A DNA stretch of 45,137 nucleotides, from assembly GCA_027460615.1 (NCBI GenBank), contig JAPZAO010000158.1, forward strand, positions 1 through 45,137, read 5' to 3'. Position 1 is the stretch's first letter; each line of letters opens with the position of its first letter. This DNA is from Candidatus Methanoperedens sp. (lineage in GTDB: Archaea > Halobacteriota > Methanosarcinia > Methanosarcinales > Methanoperedenaceae). This document shows, in pieces, positions 1-7,735 of this stretch. A model generated the notes under the pieces. It worked only from the letters and a program-made list of their open reading frames with translations, had not been told where the DNA came from and searched no databases. Position numbers and translations under genes: made by a program.

Positions 1-1
1 T

Positions 2-121
2 GTGCAGAATCTCATCATCGTACTGGCGATCAATGGATGGATGGTCTATGCGCGGATCACACGCGGCATCATGCTTTCCCTGCGCGAGTTGCCTTACATA
101 GATGCAGCACGCGTCATTGGA
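2..121 (+). pseudogene. ABC peptide/nickel transporter permease fragment (DppC/OppC type)
   Basis: This is the piece of a binding-protein-dependent transporter permease that holds the cytoplasmic EAA loop. About 40 residues can be read, ending in the pattern SLRELPYIDAARVIG, which matches the family signature in which a Glu/Asp-Ala-Ala and a later Gly contact the ATPase. After IGC the reading frame loses all resemblance to the family, although a permease would continue for about 80 more residues with two membrane segments. The fragment runs in from the left window edge and is cut by an abrupt join near base 122. It is not a functional gene here. The family call is from recall of the signature; the truncation is read directly. 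Confidence 0.6.
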
Positions 122-312
122 TGCAGAATGCCGATATATTCCAGTTTTACAGCCAGGAACTTGACATCGAAACTGAGGCTGCTCAGTTCAAAGACATAGC
201 CCGCCGTCCACCAGGTTGCGAAAAGGCACATGGCGATAAACGGCACGGCGGCAGGGTTTTTGCGATGGCGCAGGGCGTAAACTGCGGCGGAAAGCGTCAG
301 TGTTGGTCTCAA
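122..312 (-). pseudogene. Histidine kinase N-terminal 7TM sensor fragment
   Basis: On the minus strand about 60 residues resemble the first half of the HisKA_7TM sensor domain: a hydrophobic segment, a basic loop (YALRHRKNP), a second membrane segment containing CLFATWWTAGYVFELSS, then KLEYIGI, which is the typical end of the second or third helix. Similarity stops at both sides, at about 312 (before the helix has a proper start) and about 122, where the opposite strand becomes a transporter permease. No kinase core is present. It is a broken piece between two other broken pieces. Exact borders are uncertain by some ten bases. Confidence 0.5.
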
Positions 313-448
313 GGCGCAGGAGACATTACTTAAGTCATTGCAGCGCCCGCCTGTTATTAAGCCCATGCTTAGCGAGTTTGAAAAACTCACCACGCCCGGC
401 ATTGATATTCATAAGCAGCAAGTGGCTTCACCCCTTGCGCATTCCTAA
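305..448 (+). pseudogene. C-terminal fragment of an unrecognised protein
   Basis: An open frame of 47 codons (GLKAQETLLKSLQRPPVIKP... to ...SPLAHS) ends with TAA at 446-448, immediately upstream of the moaD-like gene and its ribosome binding site. Its mildly charged composition and its position suggest the true 3' end of the archaeal gene that preceded moaD. The 5' part has been replaced by the histidine-kinase piece. I do not recognise the family. A tungsten or molybdenum enzyme would be an expected neighbour of MoaD, but nothing in these residues proves it. Confidence 0.35.
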
Positions 449-459
449 AGGTGATACAA

Positions 460-735
460 ATGGTCAAAATAAGATTTTCATCTGCATTGAGCAATGTTAC
501 CCATGCTCGCGAAACGACCCTGGAACTTGGCGATACAACAGTTAAAACCGTGCTTGATAAACTGGTTGAACAATTCGGCCCGGATTTTGAGCGCCGTATC
601 CTCGACAAAGGCGAAGTAAGGCGGTTTGTCAACCTGTACGTGAACGGCGAGGATATAAGGCATTTGAATGGTCTCGCAAGCCAGGTGAAGGATGCAGACG
701 AGATATCCATACTCCCTGCCGTGAGCGGCGGATAA
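460..735 (+). CDS. MoaD/ThiS-family sulfur carrier protein
   Basis: A 91-residue ubiquitin-fold protein of the MoaD/ThiS family. It ends in SILPAVSGG, and the C-terminal Gly-Gly is the site that is adenylated and thiocarboxylated to deliver sulfur in molybdopterin (MoaD) or thiamine (ThiS) synthesis. The internal VNLYVNGEDIRHL and DADEISILPAVSGG blocks are typical of archaeal MoaD-like proteins. I chose the ATG at 460 because GGTGAT at 450-455 is a good archaeal Shine-Dalgarno sequence; a GTG at 451 would overlap it. MoaD is more likely than ThiS, and tungstopterin enzymes are the usual clients in this type of archaeon. No partner moaE or moeB is nearby. Confidence 0.85.
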   Translation: MVKIRFSSALSNVTHARETTLELGDTTVKTVLDKLVEQFGPDFERRILDKGEVRRFVNLYVNGEDIRHLNGLASQVKDADEISILPAVSGG

Positions 736-756
736 GACTAATCTTTTCATTTATTT

Positions 757-2598
757 TCATTTTTTATTCAAACGTCTTACAATCAATACAGCCGCTATCG
801 CAGCAATAGCTTCAAATGCCGGAACTGCTCTTGTTTTTTGTGTCTTTGCAGTTGTTGTCGGCGTGGGCACTACAAGCTCAGGTACATAAGGGGTAATGGT
901 GGGTTTTGCAGGTTTTTTATCCGACGCTACGGCATGGGAATATAGAACAACCGAGGTTTTTGCCACCATTTTCGCATATGAATACTGGGCAATTTTATCG
1001 AAAGGATCAGTCATGGTTTCGGCATATTCATATGCGCTTACCGCAAGCGTGGGCTCCACACCGTTCATCCTTGCTTCGTTTATTGCAGCTTCCGCATCAC
1101 TGGCGCTCTGTTCTATTTTTTTGTTCGCGTCCTGGACCCCCAATAAGCCTATGGCTGTACTTGATTTCACTGTAATCTGAAGGGAGTCGAAGATGGCACC
1201 CGAATAATACCCGTGCCGCATCTCCTGCTGGGCGAGGTTTATATCATTATCGCCTGTAACGACCGGATGCCCGCTGCTTTCAGACAACAGCGCCTGCACG
1301 TAGGTATTGATTGATTGTGCCTGGCTCAGATACCAGCCCGCGCGGTCTTTCAATGTATTTTCAGGTATGATTTTTCCAGTAGGCACTGCAAGCGTCAGCC
1401 ACCACTGTGCCGTTCGCGCCCTTTCATTTGCAAAAGCAAGCGATTGGATTTTTTCTGCCGAATCATTAAGGCTTTTTGCCTCTTCCAGTTTTGCCTTTGC
1501 AGCCGTTATCCTGGATTCAGCCGCTCCTACGGCTCCTACATCGCTCACTCCAAACAGTTTAAAGTTATCAAGGTCTTTCTCTGAACTCTGTATCTGGTTT
1601 TCAACACTATTAACAAGCCCGGTAAGATATTGTTCTTTATTTGGGGCTTTGGCGTATCCGTAATTCCATTGTGCGATTCGCATATCTATCATGGAATTAA
1701 AGTAAAGAGAAGTCGCCGCATAATATTTCTTTTCGTCATACATATTATTCGCATTCACCTGGATTTCCTTTGCCTGCTTCAGGAAAATGTCCTCCTGAAC
1801 CAGGGATACCGTTCCATTATACATATTGCCGGATTCATTTTTCAACCTGGTGGCAAGAGGTTTGAGCAAATCAAGATAATCAGATGTAAGGATGGTACCA
1901 TTGAATGTTGGCGTATTGATTTCATGACCTGTAAAAGCAAGAACAGCTTCCTGGATTGTGCCCACTTCCTTTACAGTAACATTTAATTTTTTCCCAACAA
2001 AAACCACATCAACGTTTTCTGTGTTTACCTGGTTGATAATAAAAGGACCGTTTGTTCTGCTGGTAGTATTCTGGATGGTAACGTTGCCCTGCCCCTGCGG
2101 TATGAGGAAAAGTGTTGCATTTTTAGCTGCCGCAGCCTCAAGTTTGTAAGGAATACCGCCCACCGGTCCAATCGACCCATCCGGGTTTATCATGCCGGTC
2201 ATGACGATGCCAGGTTTCACGGTCCAGTTGTTTATGGCCGCAATTGTGGCTACGGTCAGCGCCCCGCCCGCTGACGGTCCTCCAATGATGGGAGAGCTGA
2301 TATCAATAATATAATAAAAATCATACGCTCTTTCGTCTATGCCTAATACGTCAGAAGCCACCATCGCTGCAAGCCTTGCCGACCCCTGGAGGTCAACCTG
2401 CGTGTATGGGTTCGTGTCCACAAAAACATGACCTGTGCCGTTGGTGACTATCACCTGGGCGCCGAGAAGTATCCCCTCATCACCGCTATCTGTGCTTCTA
2501 TCTGCCACAAGCGGAATTGTTACCCCATCTGCAAGTGCATGAACTCCATTTAAACTAACCAGAAACACTAAAAATAGCAACAAGAATTTATTGGACAT
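757..2598 (-). CDS. Secreted Lon-like (S16-type) serine protease with PGF-CTERM-like tail
   Basis: A 613-residue predicted surface protease related to COG1750 archaeal S16/Lon-like proteases. A signal peptide (MSNKFLLLFLVFLVSLNG, cleaved near HALADG) leads into a Lon-type proteolytic domain at about residues 25-200. IIGGPSAGGALT holds the presumed nucleophilic Ser, and MTGMINPDGSIGPVGGIPYKL is the region with the partner Lys. No AAA+ ATPase domain is present. The middle is helical and coiled, many N-x-S/T sequons fit an S-layer environment, and the C terminus has a Pro/Thr stretch then VPAFEA, a hydrophobic segment and basic RRLNKK, an archaeosortase-type sorting signal. ATG at 2598 is preferred over 2619 because it puts the signal peptide first and has GGGA upstream. 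Divergent from mmp11. Confidence 0.85.
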   Translation of the reverse strand: MSNKFLLLFLVFLVSLNGVHALADGVTIPLVADRSTDSGDEGILLGAQVIVTNGTGHVFVDTNPYTQVDLQGSARLAAMVASDVLGIDERAYDFYYIIDISSPIIGGPSAGGALTVATIAAINNWTVKPGIVMTGMINPDGSIGPVGGIPYKLEAAAAKNATLFLIPQGQGNVTIQNTTSRTNGPFIINQVNTENVDVVFVGKKLNVTVKEVGTIQEAVLAFTGHEINTPTFNGTILTSDYLDLLKPLATRLKNESGNMYNGTVSLVQEDIFLKQAKEIQVNANNMYDEKKYYAATSLYFNSMIDMRIAQWNYGYAKAPNKEQYLTGLVNSVENQIQSSEKDLDNFKLFGVSDVGAVGAAESRITAAKAKLEEAKSLNDSAEKIQSLAFANERARTAQWWLTLAVPTGKIIPENTLKDRAGWYLSQAQSINTYVQALLSESSGHPVVTGDNDINLAQQEMRHGYYSGAIFDSLQITVKSSTAIGLLGVQDANKKIEQSASDAEAAINEARMNGVEPTLAVSAYEYAETMTDPFDKIAQYSYAKMVAKTSVVLYSHAVASDKKPAKPTITPYVPELVVPTPTTTAKTQKTRAVPAFEAIAAIAAVLIVRRLNKK

Positions 2599-2648
2599 AT
2601 TTATTTCCCAAATACTCATATATTAGATAAAATACTTAAAACCATGTT
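2599..2648. promoter_or_regulatory. Divergent promoter region between the protease and mmp11
   Basis: A short AT-rich stretch contains TATATTAGATAAAATAC about 25 bases before the mmp11 ATG at 2649. There is no Shine-Dalgarno sequence before that ATG, so mmp11 is probably leaderless. The same stretch must serve the minus-strand protease gene. This is motif reading only. Confidence 0.4.
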
Positions 2649-3533
2649 ATGCACCTCCAAGACCCTTATAATATCCAATACAAAGGTATTTACGCAGTAG
2701 CAGACCGCAAAAACGAACATGTGGAAATAATGGAACATTCCAGCTGCTATGGGGGTTCGGCGTGGGCTTTGTACCATTATTCCAAAAGCCCGCTCGTCAT
2801 TAAAAGCCGCGCAGTTGGGGATATGATGCGCTACCTTGTAAAAACCGGGACTTCATCTCTTGCACTGCGCTCATCAACAGCCGCCGCCGGTATTGAATCT
2901 GTCCTTGTAAATGATGACGAGATAGAAATAACATACAGCGGTCTTGGAGGCGGCGGCGTGGGCGCAACGACATGCAGGGCCTATGCTAAAGGCGTTTTGC
3001 GATGCGATATTACAGAGTCAGGCGGAGGAAAACGCGCAAGCGGCACGATCGTTGTCCCGCGAAGGGAGAGGGTGCTTGTAGGGATTGATAATACCGACTC
3101 AAAAGAGGTCGGAGCGACGTGGACGCTGGCGCACAATATCGCAGACGCTGCTGATTCAAACGAGCATAAATACATCTCACATACCCTTGTCCAGCTTTAC
3201 CCGGTCCCTGATAAGACCCAGAACTGTGTGGCTACAGTACTTGAATTTGCCTGCACATCCGGTGCGAGGGAAGAATTGCTTGGTATGATAAAAGAAGGTC
3301 TTCTGGAATACAGCGTGTCGCAAGAGACGGGCATGGTGGCATTATCGGATTTTGATGCTTCCGCGCTTATGGAATACAGCAGGCTTTGCAGAAGTAAAAT
3401 GATTTCAAAAGAACTTACTTTAAAGACAGCACAGGAGAACAATGTTGAGATTTGTATCGGGGGCAAAGGCATCATAGGCGCTTTAGCGGCTTTGCCATGG
3501 TTTTCAAGAAATGATGAATCGGTGGTTTTGTGA
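2649..3533 (+). CDS. Methanogenesis marker protein 11
   Basis: A 294-residue protein of the methanogenesis marker 11 family (TIGR03280), found in methanogens and their methanotrophic relatives; its biochemical role is not settled. The diagnostic block is VLVGIDNTDSKEVGATW at about residues 137-153. The GIDNTD motif is shared with the archaeal tRNA-Ile2 agmatinyl-cytidine synthetase TiaS, which points to nucleotide or phosphate handling. A glycine-rich loop (GLGGGGVGATTC) lies before it and a conserved ICIGGKGIIGALAALPWF near the end. Its stop codon overlaps the GTG start of the next gene in GTGA, so the two are translationally coupled. This is the strongest single marker for the organism type. 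Confidence 0.9.
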   Translation: MHLQDPYNIQYKGIYAVADRKNEHVEIMEHSSCYGGSAWALYHYSKSPLVIKSRAVGDMMRYLVKTGTSSLALRSSTAAAGIESVLVNDDEIEITYSGLGGGGVGATTCRAYAKGVLRCDITESGGGKRASGTIVVPRRERVLVGIDNTDSKEVGATWTLAHNIADAADSNEHKYISHTLVQLYPVPDKTQNCVATVLEFACTSGAREELLGMIKEGLLEYSVSQETGMVALSDFDASALMEYSRLCRSKMISKELTLKTAQENNVEICIGGKGIIGALAALPWFSRNDESVVL

Positions 3534-4978
3534 ACGGCCTGTTTGCAGTGGTTTCTGCGCTTGCAGATAGCGGCGTTAAAAATGTGACAGGCGTCCCTGG
3601 TTTTCCGATAACTGAGCTCATGGAAGCGCTACCGGGAAAAATCAATCACGAATGGTCTATCAATGAAAAGGTTGCGCTTGAAATAGCGCTTGGTTCATCG
3701 GTATGCGGGGAACGCAGCGCCGTCATTACAAAACATGTGGGGATGAATATACTTGCAGACCCGCTTGTGACTTCGGCAACGCATACGATAGGGGCAGGCG
3801 TGGTTATAATTGCCGGCGACGACCCTGGAGTTCAGAAATCCCAGAACGAGCAGGATTCAAGATTTTACGGGCTGGTTGCCGAGGCCCCTGTATTTGACCC
3901 TTCGACCCCCGAGACCGCCTATATTTGCATTAAAGAGGCATTTCTCTTATCGGAAAAAGTGAGAACTCCTGTAATTATCAGGCTTACAGACCGGTTACTG
4001 AAAGAAGAGGGTAAAATCACGAGGAAGAAAAGCGAAACGAATACCGCGCTGCCTCTTGATAAGAAAATCTGGAAGCTGACGATGCGGGGCAAACACCAGC
4101 GATTCCACAGGGAGTCGTTCCCTGAAATGTGTAAGTATGCCGAAAACTCAAAACTGAATACATGTACAAAAAAAGGCGATTTCGGAATAATCTCATCCGG
4201 GTTTCTCGCATCTTTGGTTGATTCCATAGTGTCACCCAATTTTTCCCACCTTTCTCTCACAACTGTTAATCCCCTGCCTCTTGATTTGATAAACAGCTTC
4301 ATAGCCGAACATAAGCACGTCCTGGTTGTGGAAGAAACTGAACCTGTTATTGAAAAACAGCTTTCAGGAAAGGTATTGGGGAAACTGACCGGGCACCTGC
4401 CATACGGAATGGTTGAAATAGAGGATATACAAGAAGCGATTGAAAATATTAATAAAAGGAATGTGACGCGCAAAATAACCCCGGAAACCATAAAAAAGAG
4501 GGGAGCCCGTCCTTTATGTGAAGACTGCCCGTACCTGCCGCTGTATAAAGCTGTAAAAGAGCAAAACGTGCCGGTTGCGGGCGACCTCGGCTGTTCTGTA
4601 TTAACCTCATCACCGCCGCTATCACTTCTTGACGCCGCTTTCTCCCTCGGCTCATCAATCGGCACTGCCTGCGGTTTTAACCGGAAGGGGATTGCGATTA
4701 TCGGTGATTTTGGCCTTGCGCATTCGGGAATCCAGGGGCTTATCAACGCGGTTCATAACGGGCATGACGTGGTGGTAATTATCCTCCAGAACGAGGTGGC
4801 TGCCATGACTGGTGGGCAGGCAGCTCCGGATTTGACAGAACTGGTCAGGTCTTATATCAATGATACTGAGATAATAGACCTCCAGTCTGATACTGATATG
4901 AAAGCCCTGCTTGAGAAAAAACTTAAAAGCAAAGGGGTTTCGGTGCTCCTTGCAAGAGCGAGATGCCCGAGATTCTAA
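3530..4978 (+). CDS. IorA-like thiamine pyrophosphate enzyme lacking the ferredoxin domain
   Basis: A 482-residue protein similar to the alpha subunit of indolepyruvate:ferredoxin oxidoreductase. The N-terminal pyrimidine-binding domain (VPGFPITELMEAL, NEKVALEIALGSS, then THTIGAGVVIIAGDDPG) precedes a linker and a C-terminal TPP-binding domain: LCEDCPYLPLY, which corresponds to the CPGCPHR block of IorA, GDLGCSVL, IIGDFGLAHSG, IILQN and AAMTGGQ. The GD-x(n)-N metal-diphosphate motif is present with GDF in place of GDG/GDS. The usual C-terminal 2[4Fe-4S] ferredoxin domain is absent and no IorB/gamma gene follows. GTG start at 3530 overlaps the mmp11 stop by four bases. Substrate and electron partner are unknown; coupling to mmp11 suggests a common task. 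Confidence 0.75.
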   Translation: MNGLFAVVSALADSGVKNVTGVPGFPITELMEALPGKINHEWSINEKVALEIALGSSVCGERSAVITKHVGMNILADPLVTSATHTIGAGVVIIAGDDPGVQKSQNEQDSRFYGLVAEAPVFDPSTPETAYICIKEAFLLSEKVRTPVIIRLTDRLLKEEGKITRKKSETNTALPLDKKIWKLTMRGKHQRFHRESFPEMCKYAENSKLNTCTKKGDFGIISSGFLASLVDSIVSPNFSHLSLTTVNPLPLDLINSFIAEHKHVLVVEETEPVIEKQLSGKVLGKLTGHLPYGMVEIEDIQEAIENINKRNVTRKITPETIKKRGARPLCEDCPYLPLYKAVKEQNVPVAGDLGCSVLTSSPPLSLLDAAFSLGSSIGTACGFNRKGIAIIGDFGLAHSGIQGLINAVHNGHDVVVIILQNEVAAMTGGQAAPDLTELVRSYINDTEIIDLQSDTDMKALLEKKLKSKGVSVLLARARCPRF

Positions 4979-5039
4979 AGACTGGATTTCACTGGCATTT
5001 CGTTCAGCGAAAAAAATGTCAGGACTCTACACACAGTTT

Positions 5040-5135
5040 GGAATGGGAGCTTTGCACCTCAAGTACCGTTTTTAAGCGACTTTAGATGCAGACAAGGGAC
5101 TTTAGGTGCAAGTTAAAATGCTTACATCTAAATAT
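5040..5135. repeat. Cluster of direct and inverted copies of a TTTAGGTGCAA motif
   Basis: Between the IorA-like gene and the R-M island there are two direct copies, GACTTTAGATGCA at 5078-5090 and GACTTTAGGTGCAA at 5098-5111, 20 bases apart. Inverted relatives are TTTGCACCTCAAG at 5051-5063 and CTTACATCTAAAT at 5121-5133. The 14-bp form recurs exactly at 8281-8294. This could be a recombination site, a set of operators for the island, or both. Confidence 0.6.
5098..5111 (+). repeat. Left 14-bp direct repeat of the R-M island
   Basis: GACTTTAGGTGCAA is identical to 8281-8294. The two copies enclose the four-gene AT-rich R-M cluster and nothing else, so they may mark the edges of an inserted unit. 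The identity is exact over 14 bases and stops on both sides. Confidence 0.7.
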
Positions 5136-5157
5136 CTCTTAAACATGTAATCATCCA

Positions 5158-5388
5158 ATGAAGTGCCATGAAGAAGTTTTAAAGGCTACAAAAAAAATCG
5201 TTAAATCGAAAGGTGTGAATGAATTTACACCAGAAGAAGTTATAAACTATATGACAGATTCAGAATATGAAAAATCGACTATTAGAGCAGAAATTGTTTC
5301 AAGATGCTGTATTAATGCGCCTGCCAATCATCTTGTGCGATACAAATACTTTGAACGAATCGGTCATGGATTGTATAAAATAAGATAG
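5158..5388 (+). CDS. DUF7669-type small DNA-binding-like protein
   Basis: A 76-residue protein resembling the family now called DUF7669, short proteins often found near restriction or other defence genes and thought to adopt a winged-helix fold. Readable blocks are an N-terminal KIVKSKGVNEFTPEEVINYM helix pair, ESTIRAEIVSRCCINAP-like central segment (here KSTIRAEIVSRCCINAP) and a C-terminal ERIGHGLYKI wing. The start is the ATG at 5158, with AT-rich promoter-like DNA before it and no strong ribosome binding site. It is the first gene of the R-M island and may control its expression; that role is inferred from position. Confidence 0.65.
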   Translation: MKCHEEVLKATKKIVKSKGVNEFTPEEVINYMTDSEYEKSTIRAEIVSRCCINAPANHLVRYKYFERIGHGLYKIR

Positions 5389-5472
5389 CCCCGCAAGAGA
5401 CCAGTTCAGAATTATTTTCAGATTAAAAAAACCCCTGCCAGATTCCAAAGATAAGCCGATATTGGAGATAGA

Positions 5473-5682
5473 ATGGCACGAGCAATAGAGTACAGCCCCG
5501 AAGAGAAGCGCATCATTAATACATTATATATAGCCCATAAACCACTTACTACAAAGAATATCTCCGAGAGGGCAGAAATGGCTTGGAAGACGGCGAAAAA
5601 ATATCTGGTGCAGTTGTATGGGAAAGGCATTGTTGATTACGGAAGGTCGGCAAATCTGTCTATTGGTGGGCTGAGAACATAA
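5473..5682 (+). CDS. Small winged helix-turn-helix protein
   Basis: A 69-residue protein with a single winged-helix pattern: EEKRIINTLYIAHKPLTTKNISERAEMAW is a helix-helix-turn-recognition helix, followed by KTAKKYLVQLYGKGIVDYG, the third helix and wing. It lies 84 bases after the DUF7669 gene and 10 bases before the methyltransferase gene, so it is probably co-transcribed with them. A control (C) protein role for the R-M system is a reasonable inference from size and position. Such short wHTH proteins are also common stand-alone regulators in archaea. Confidence 0.6.
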   Translation: MARAIEYSPEEKRIINTLYIAHKPLTTKNISERAEMAWKTAKKYLVQLYGKGIVDYGRSANLSIGGLRT

Positions 5683-5692
5683 GAGTGATTTG

Positions 5693-7735
5693 ATGGCTCA
5701 AAAAAAGAAACAAGAGGCATTAGGAGTTACAAGGTTTATCCAAGAAGTTCTTGTTAATCAGCTTAGCATACCACCAAATCAAATTGTTAATGATACTACA
5801 TTTCCTCAATACACCATTTCCAAAAGACCCGACCTCTTGATTTCTGAGTTTGAATATGACCGAGAAAAGAAAAACGACAGAGAGTTTATCGAGAATCTTG
5901 TAGCGTATGCAGAAGCTAAAGATGATTGTTCTGTAGGAGACAGCGATTGGAAAAACGCAATTAAACAAGGAAAGGTGAAATCGGGCAAATTGAAACTCCC
6001 ATATTTTATTGTGACAAACTTTAAAACTACGATATTTTATAATGCAAAGACAGGAAAAGAAATCAAGCTTAATAAAAATCCAATACGAGAGTTCCAAACA
6101 ATTGATATCCTGCGCCTTATAAAGAACCGCCTTACGAAGAACTCGAACTTAGATAATATTCTTACAAATGTGGATTCTTTGTCAGTTATTTCCGAAGCAG
6201 TATTTAACAAAAAACTTTGGGAATTGGCTAAGAGTTATAGGAATATAAAATTTGATAACAATAGCCAAAAAATTGATTTCACTATTGGTTTTATTTCTTT
6301 AGAATATTTTGAAGAAAAAGAAGAAATTGTTGGTAAGAAGGACAAAAATAAAATATATTGGTCGAATTGTTCCAATGGAACGGAAAATTACCCAGCAGAG
6401 AAAATAGTTGCAAATTTGTCAATGTATATAGAACGATTGGAAAAAGTTTCTCAATTTAGCGAGTTTGTAGACCTTATGGAAAAAGTAAGAATCGCTATAG
6501 TAGGAACAAAGACTGAGAAGCCTTTAGTTAATGAAGATGAAGTAAAGCAAATTTACGACGTAATAAATTCTATGAGACCACTCCATGGTTGTGGTTTCGA
6601 TTTATTTGGAGCGGTTTACGAAATGTTTGCGAGTAGCAAAGAAAAGAAGGAGTTTGGCGAATATTTTACACGTAGGCATTATGCACATATATTAGCTAAA
6701 TTACTTCTTTTAAATAAAACTTATTTTGATAAAGATAGTAAATTTAGAATATTAGACCCCGCTTGTGGCACTGGTGGTTTTTTGACAGAAAGTTTCAAAA
6801 TATTACATGCGGCTTATACCAAAACAAAAACACTTAATAAAGAGGCTATAAAATTCTTGGAAAAAGATTGTTTTTGGGGTATAGATGTTAAAAAAGAGAA
6901 CATATCTCGAACCAAACTCAACATGTTCCTTGTTGGTGATGGGCACACCAATATGATAGATGACAATTCACTCATAAAAGATTTTGATGGTGAGATGTGG
7001 GATTACATCATAACTAATCCCCCATACGGTGCAGGTACAATAAAAGCAGGAGCAACTAAAATATCATCAAATCGTACAGAAATAGCATTCTTATGTAAAG
7101 TAATTGATTTGCTCAAGGATGGGGGGATGGCATGTATTATACTTCCTGATGGCATTCTTGAGAATCCAAGTTTATCTGGTCTTCGGGAAGAACTATTGGA
7201 AAAATGTGAAGTTTATGGCATTGTATCTTTACCTAAATTTGCTTTTGCGCCATACACCAAAGAAAAGACATATGCTGTATATCTAAGAAAGAAAAATAAA
7301 GCGATAACAAAAATCCAGAAAAACCCAATCTGGATGTATATTATAGATAATGATGGTTTAGCCAATTCAGACAAACGTTTCCCTACGAAGCTTCGGAATA
7401 ACCGCAATGGTTGGATGCATGACGAGATTTCTGGCTGGGTGAGCACAGACGGTGAAGAAATGTATGGTCTATTAGAAGAACGATGGTTGAATTTTGACGA
7501 TTCGGCTACTAATGGAACTGAATGGATAACTGAAAAAGGAGAGAAAATGAAACTTAGAAAAGGAGGCTATATAGAAATGTCGAAAATTGTTAATCCTAAA
7601 ACATACTATTGTCTTTTGCCTGAGTACTATCTCCGTCCATTTGAACCAAACTTCATAACAGAGAAACAGTTGTTTAAAGAAGCGCATAAAGTTGAAAAGG
7701 AATTAGAGGTTTTACTTGATGGTAAAGTTCCTTGA
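5693..7735 (+). CDS. Nuclease-domain/N6-adenine methyltransferase fusion (HsdM-like, BcgI-A-like)
   Basis: A 680-residue protein. Residues 1 to about 150 resemble the HsdR N-terminal nuclease fold: RPDLLI with D47, then AEAKD with E74 and K76, a PD-(D/E)XK arrangement. A helical HsdM N-terminal region with FGEYFTRRHYAHILAKLL follows, then the gamma-class adenine-N6 methyltransferase core with DPACGTGGF (S-adenosylmethionine site, about residues 355-363) and NPPYG (catalytic, about 442-446). The layout matches type IIB/IIG enzymes such as BcgI subunit A, which pair with a separate specificity subunit and have no motor helicase. ATG at 5693 is preceded by GTGAT; a TTG sits at 5690. Overlaps the specificity gene by 17 bases. 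Base composition is AT-richer than the flanks. Confidence 0.8.
   Translation: MAQKKKQEALGVTRFIQEVLVNQLSIPPNQIVNDTTFPQYTISKRPDLLISEFEYDREKKNDREFIENLVAYAEAKDDCSVGDSDWKNAIKQGKVKSGKLKLPYFIVTNFKTTIFYNAKTGKEIKLNKNPIREFQTIDILRLIKNRLTKNSNLDNILTNVDSLSVISEAVFNKKLWELAKSYRNIKFDNNSQKIDFTIGFISLEYFEEKEEIVGKKDKNKIYWSNCSNGTENYPAEKIVANLSMYIERLEKVSQFSEFVDLMEKVRIAIVGTKTEKPLVNEDEVKQIYDVINSMRPLHGCGFDLFGAVYEMFASSKEKKEFGEYFTRRHYAHILAKLLLLNKTYFDKDSKFRILDPACGTGGFLTESFKILHAAYTKTKTLNKEAIKFLEKDCFWGIDVKKENISRTKLNMFLVGDGHTNMIDDNSLIKDFDGEMWDYIITNPPYGAGTIKAGATKISSNRTEIAFLCKVIDLLKDGGMACIILPDGILENPSLSGLREELLEKCEVYGIVSLPKFAFAPYTKEKTYAVYLRKKNKAITKIQKNPIWMYIIDNDGLANSDKRFPTKLRNNRNGWMHDEISGWVSTDGEEMYGLLEERWLNFDDSATNGTEWITEKGEKMKLRKGGYIEMSKIVNPKTYYCLLPEYYLRPFEPNFITEKQLFKEAHKVEKELEVLLDGKVP

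Noticed and set aside
3919-4746. 275-residue minus-strand frame opposite the IorA-like gene
   Set aside because: The plus strand there has clear TPP-enzyme motifs. The minus frame is Ser- and Arg-rich without any domain.
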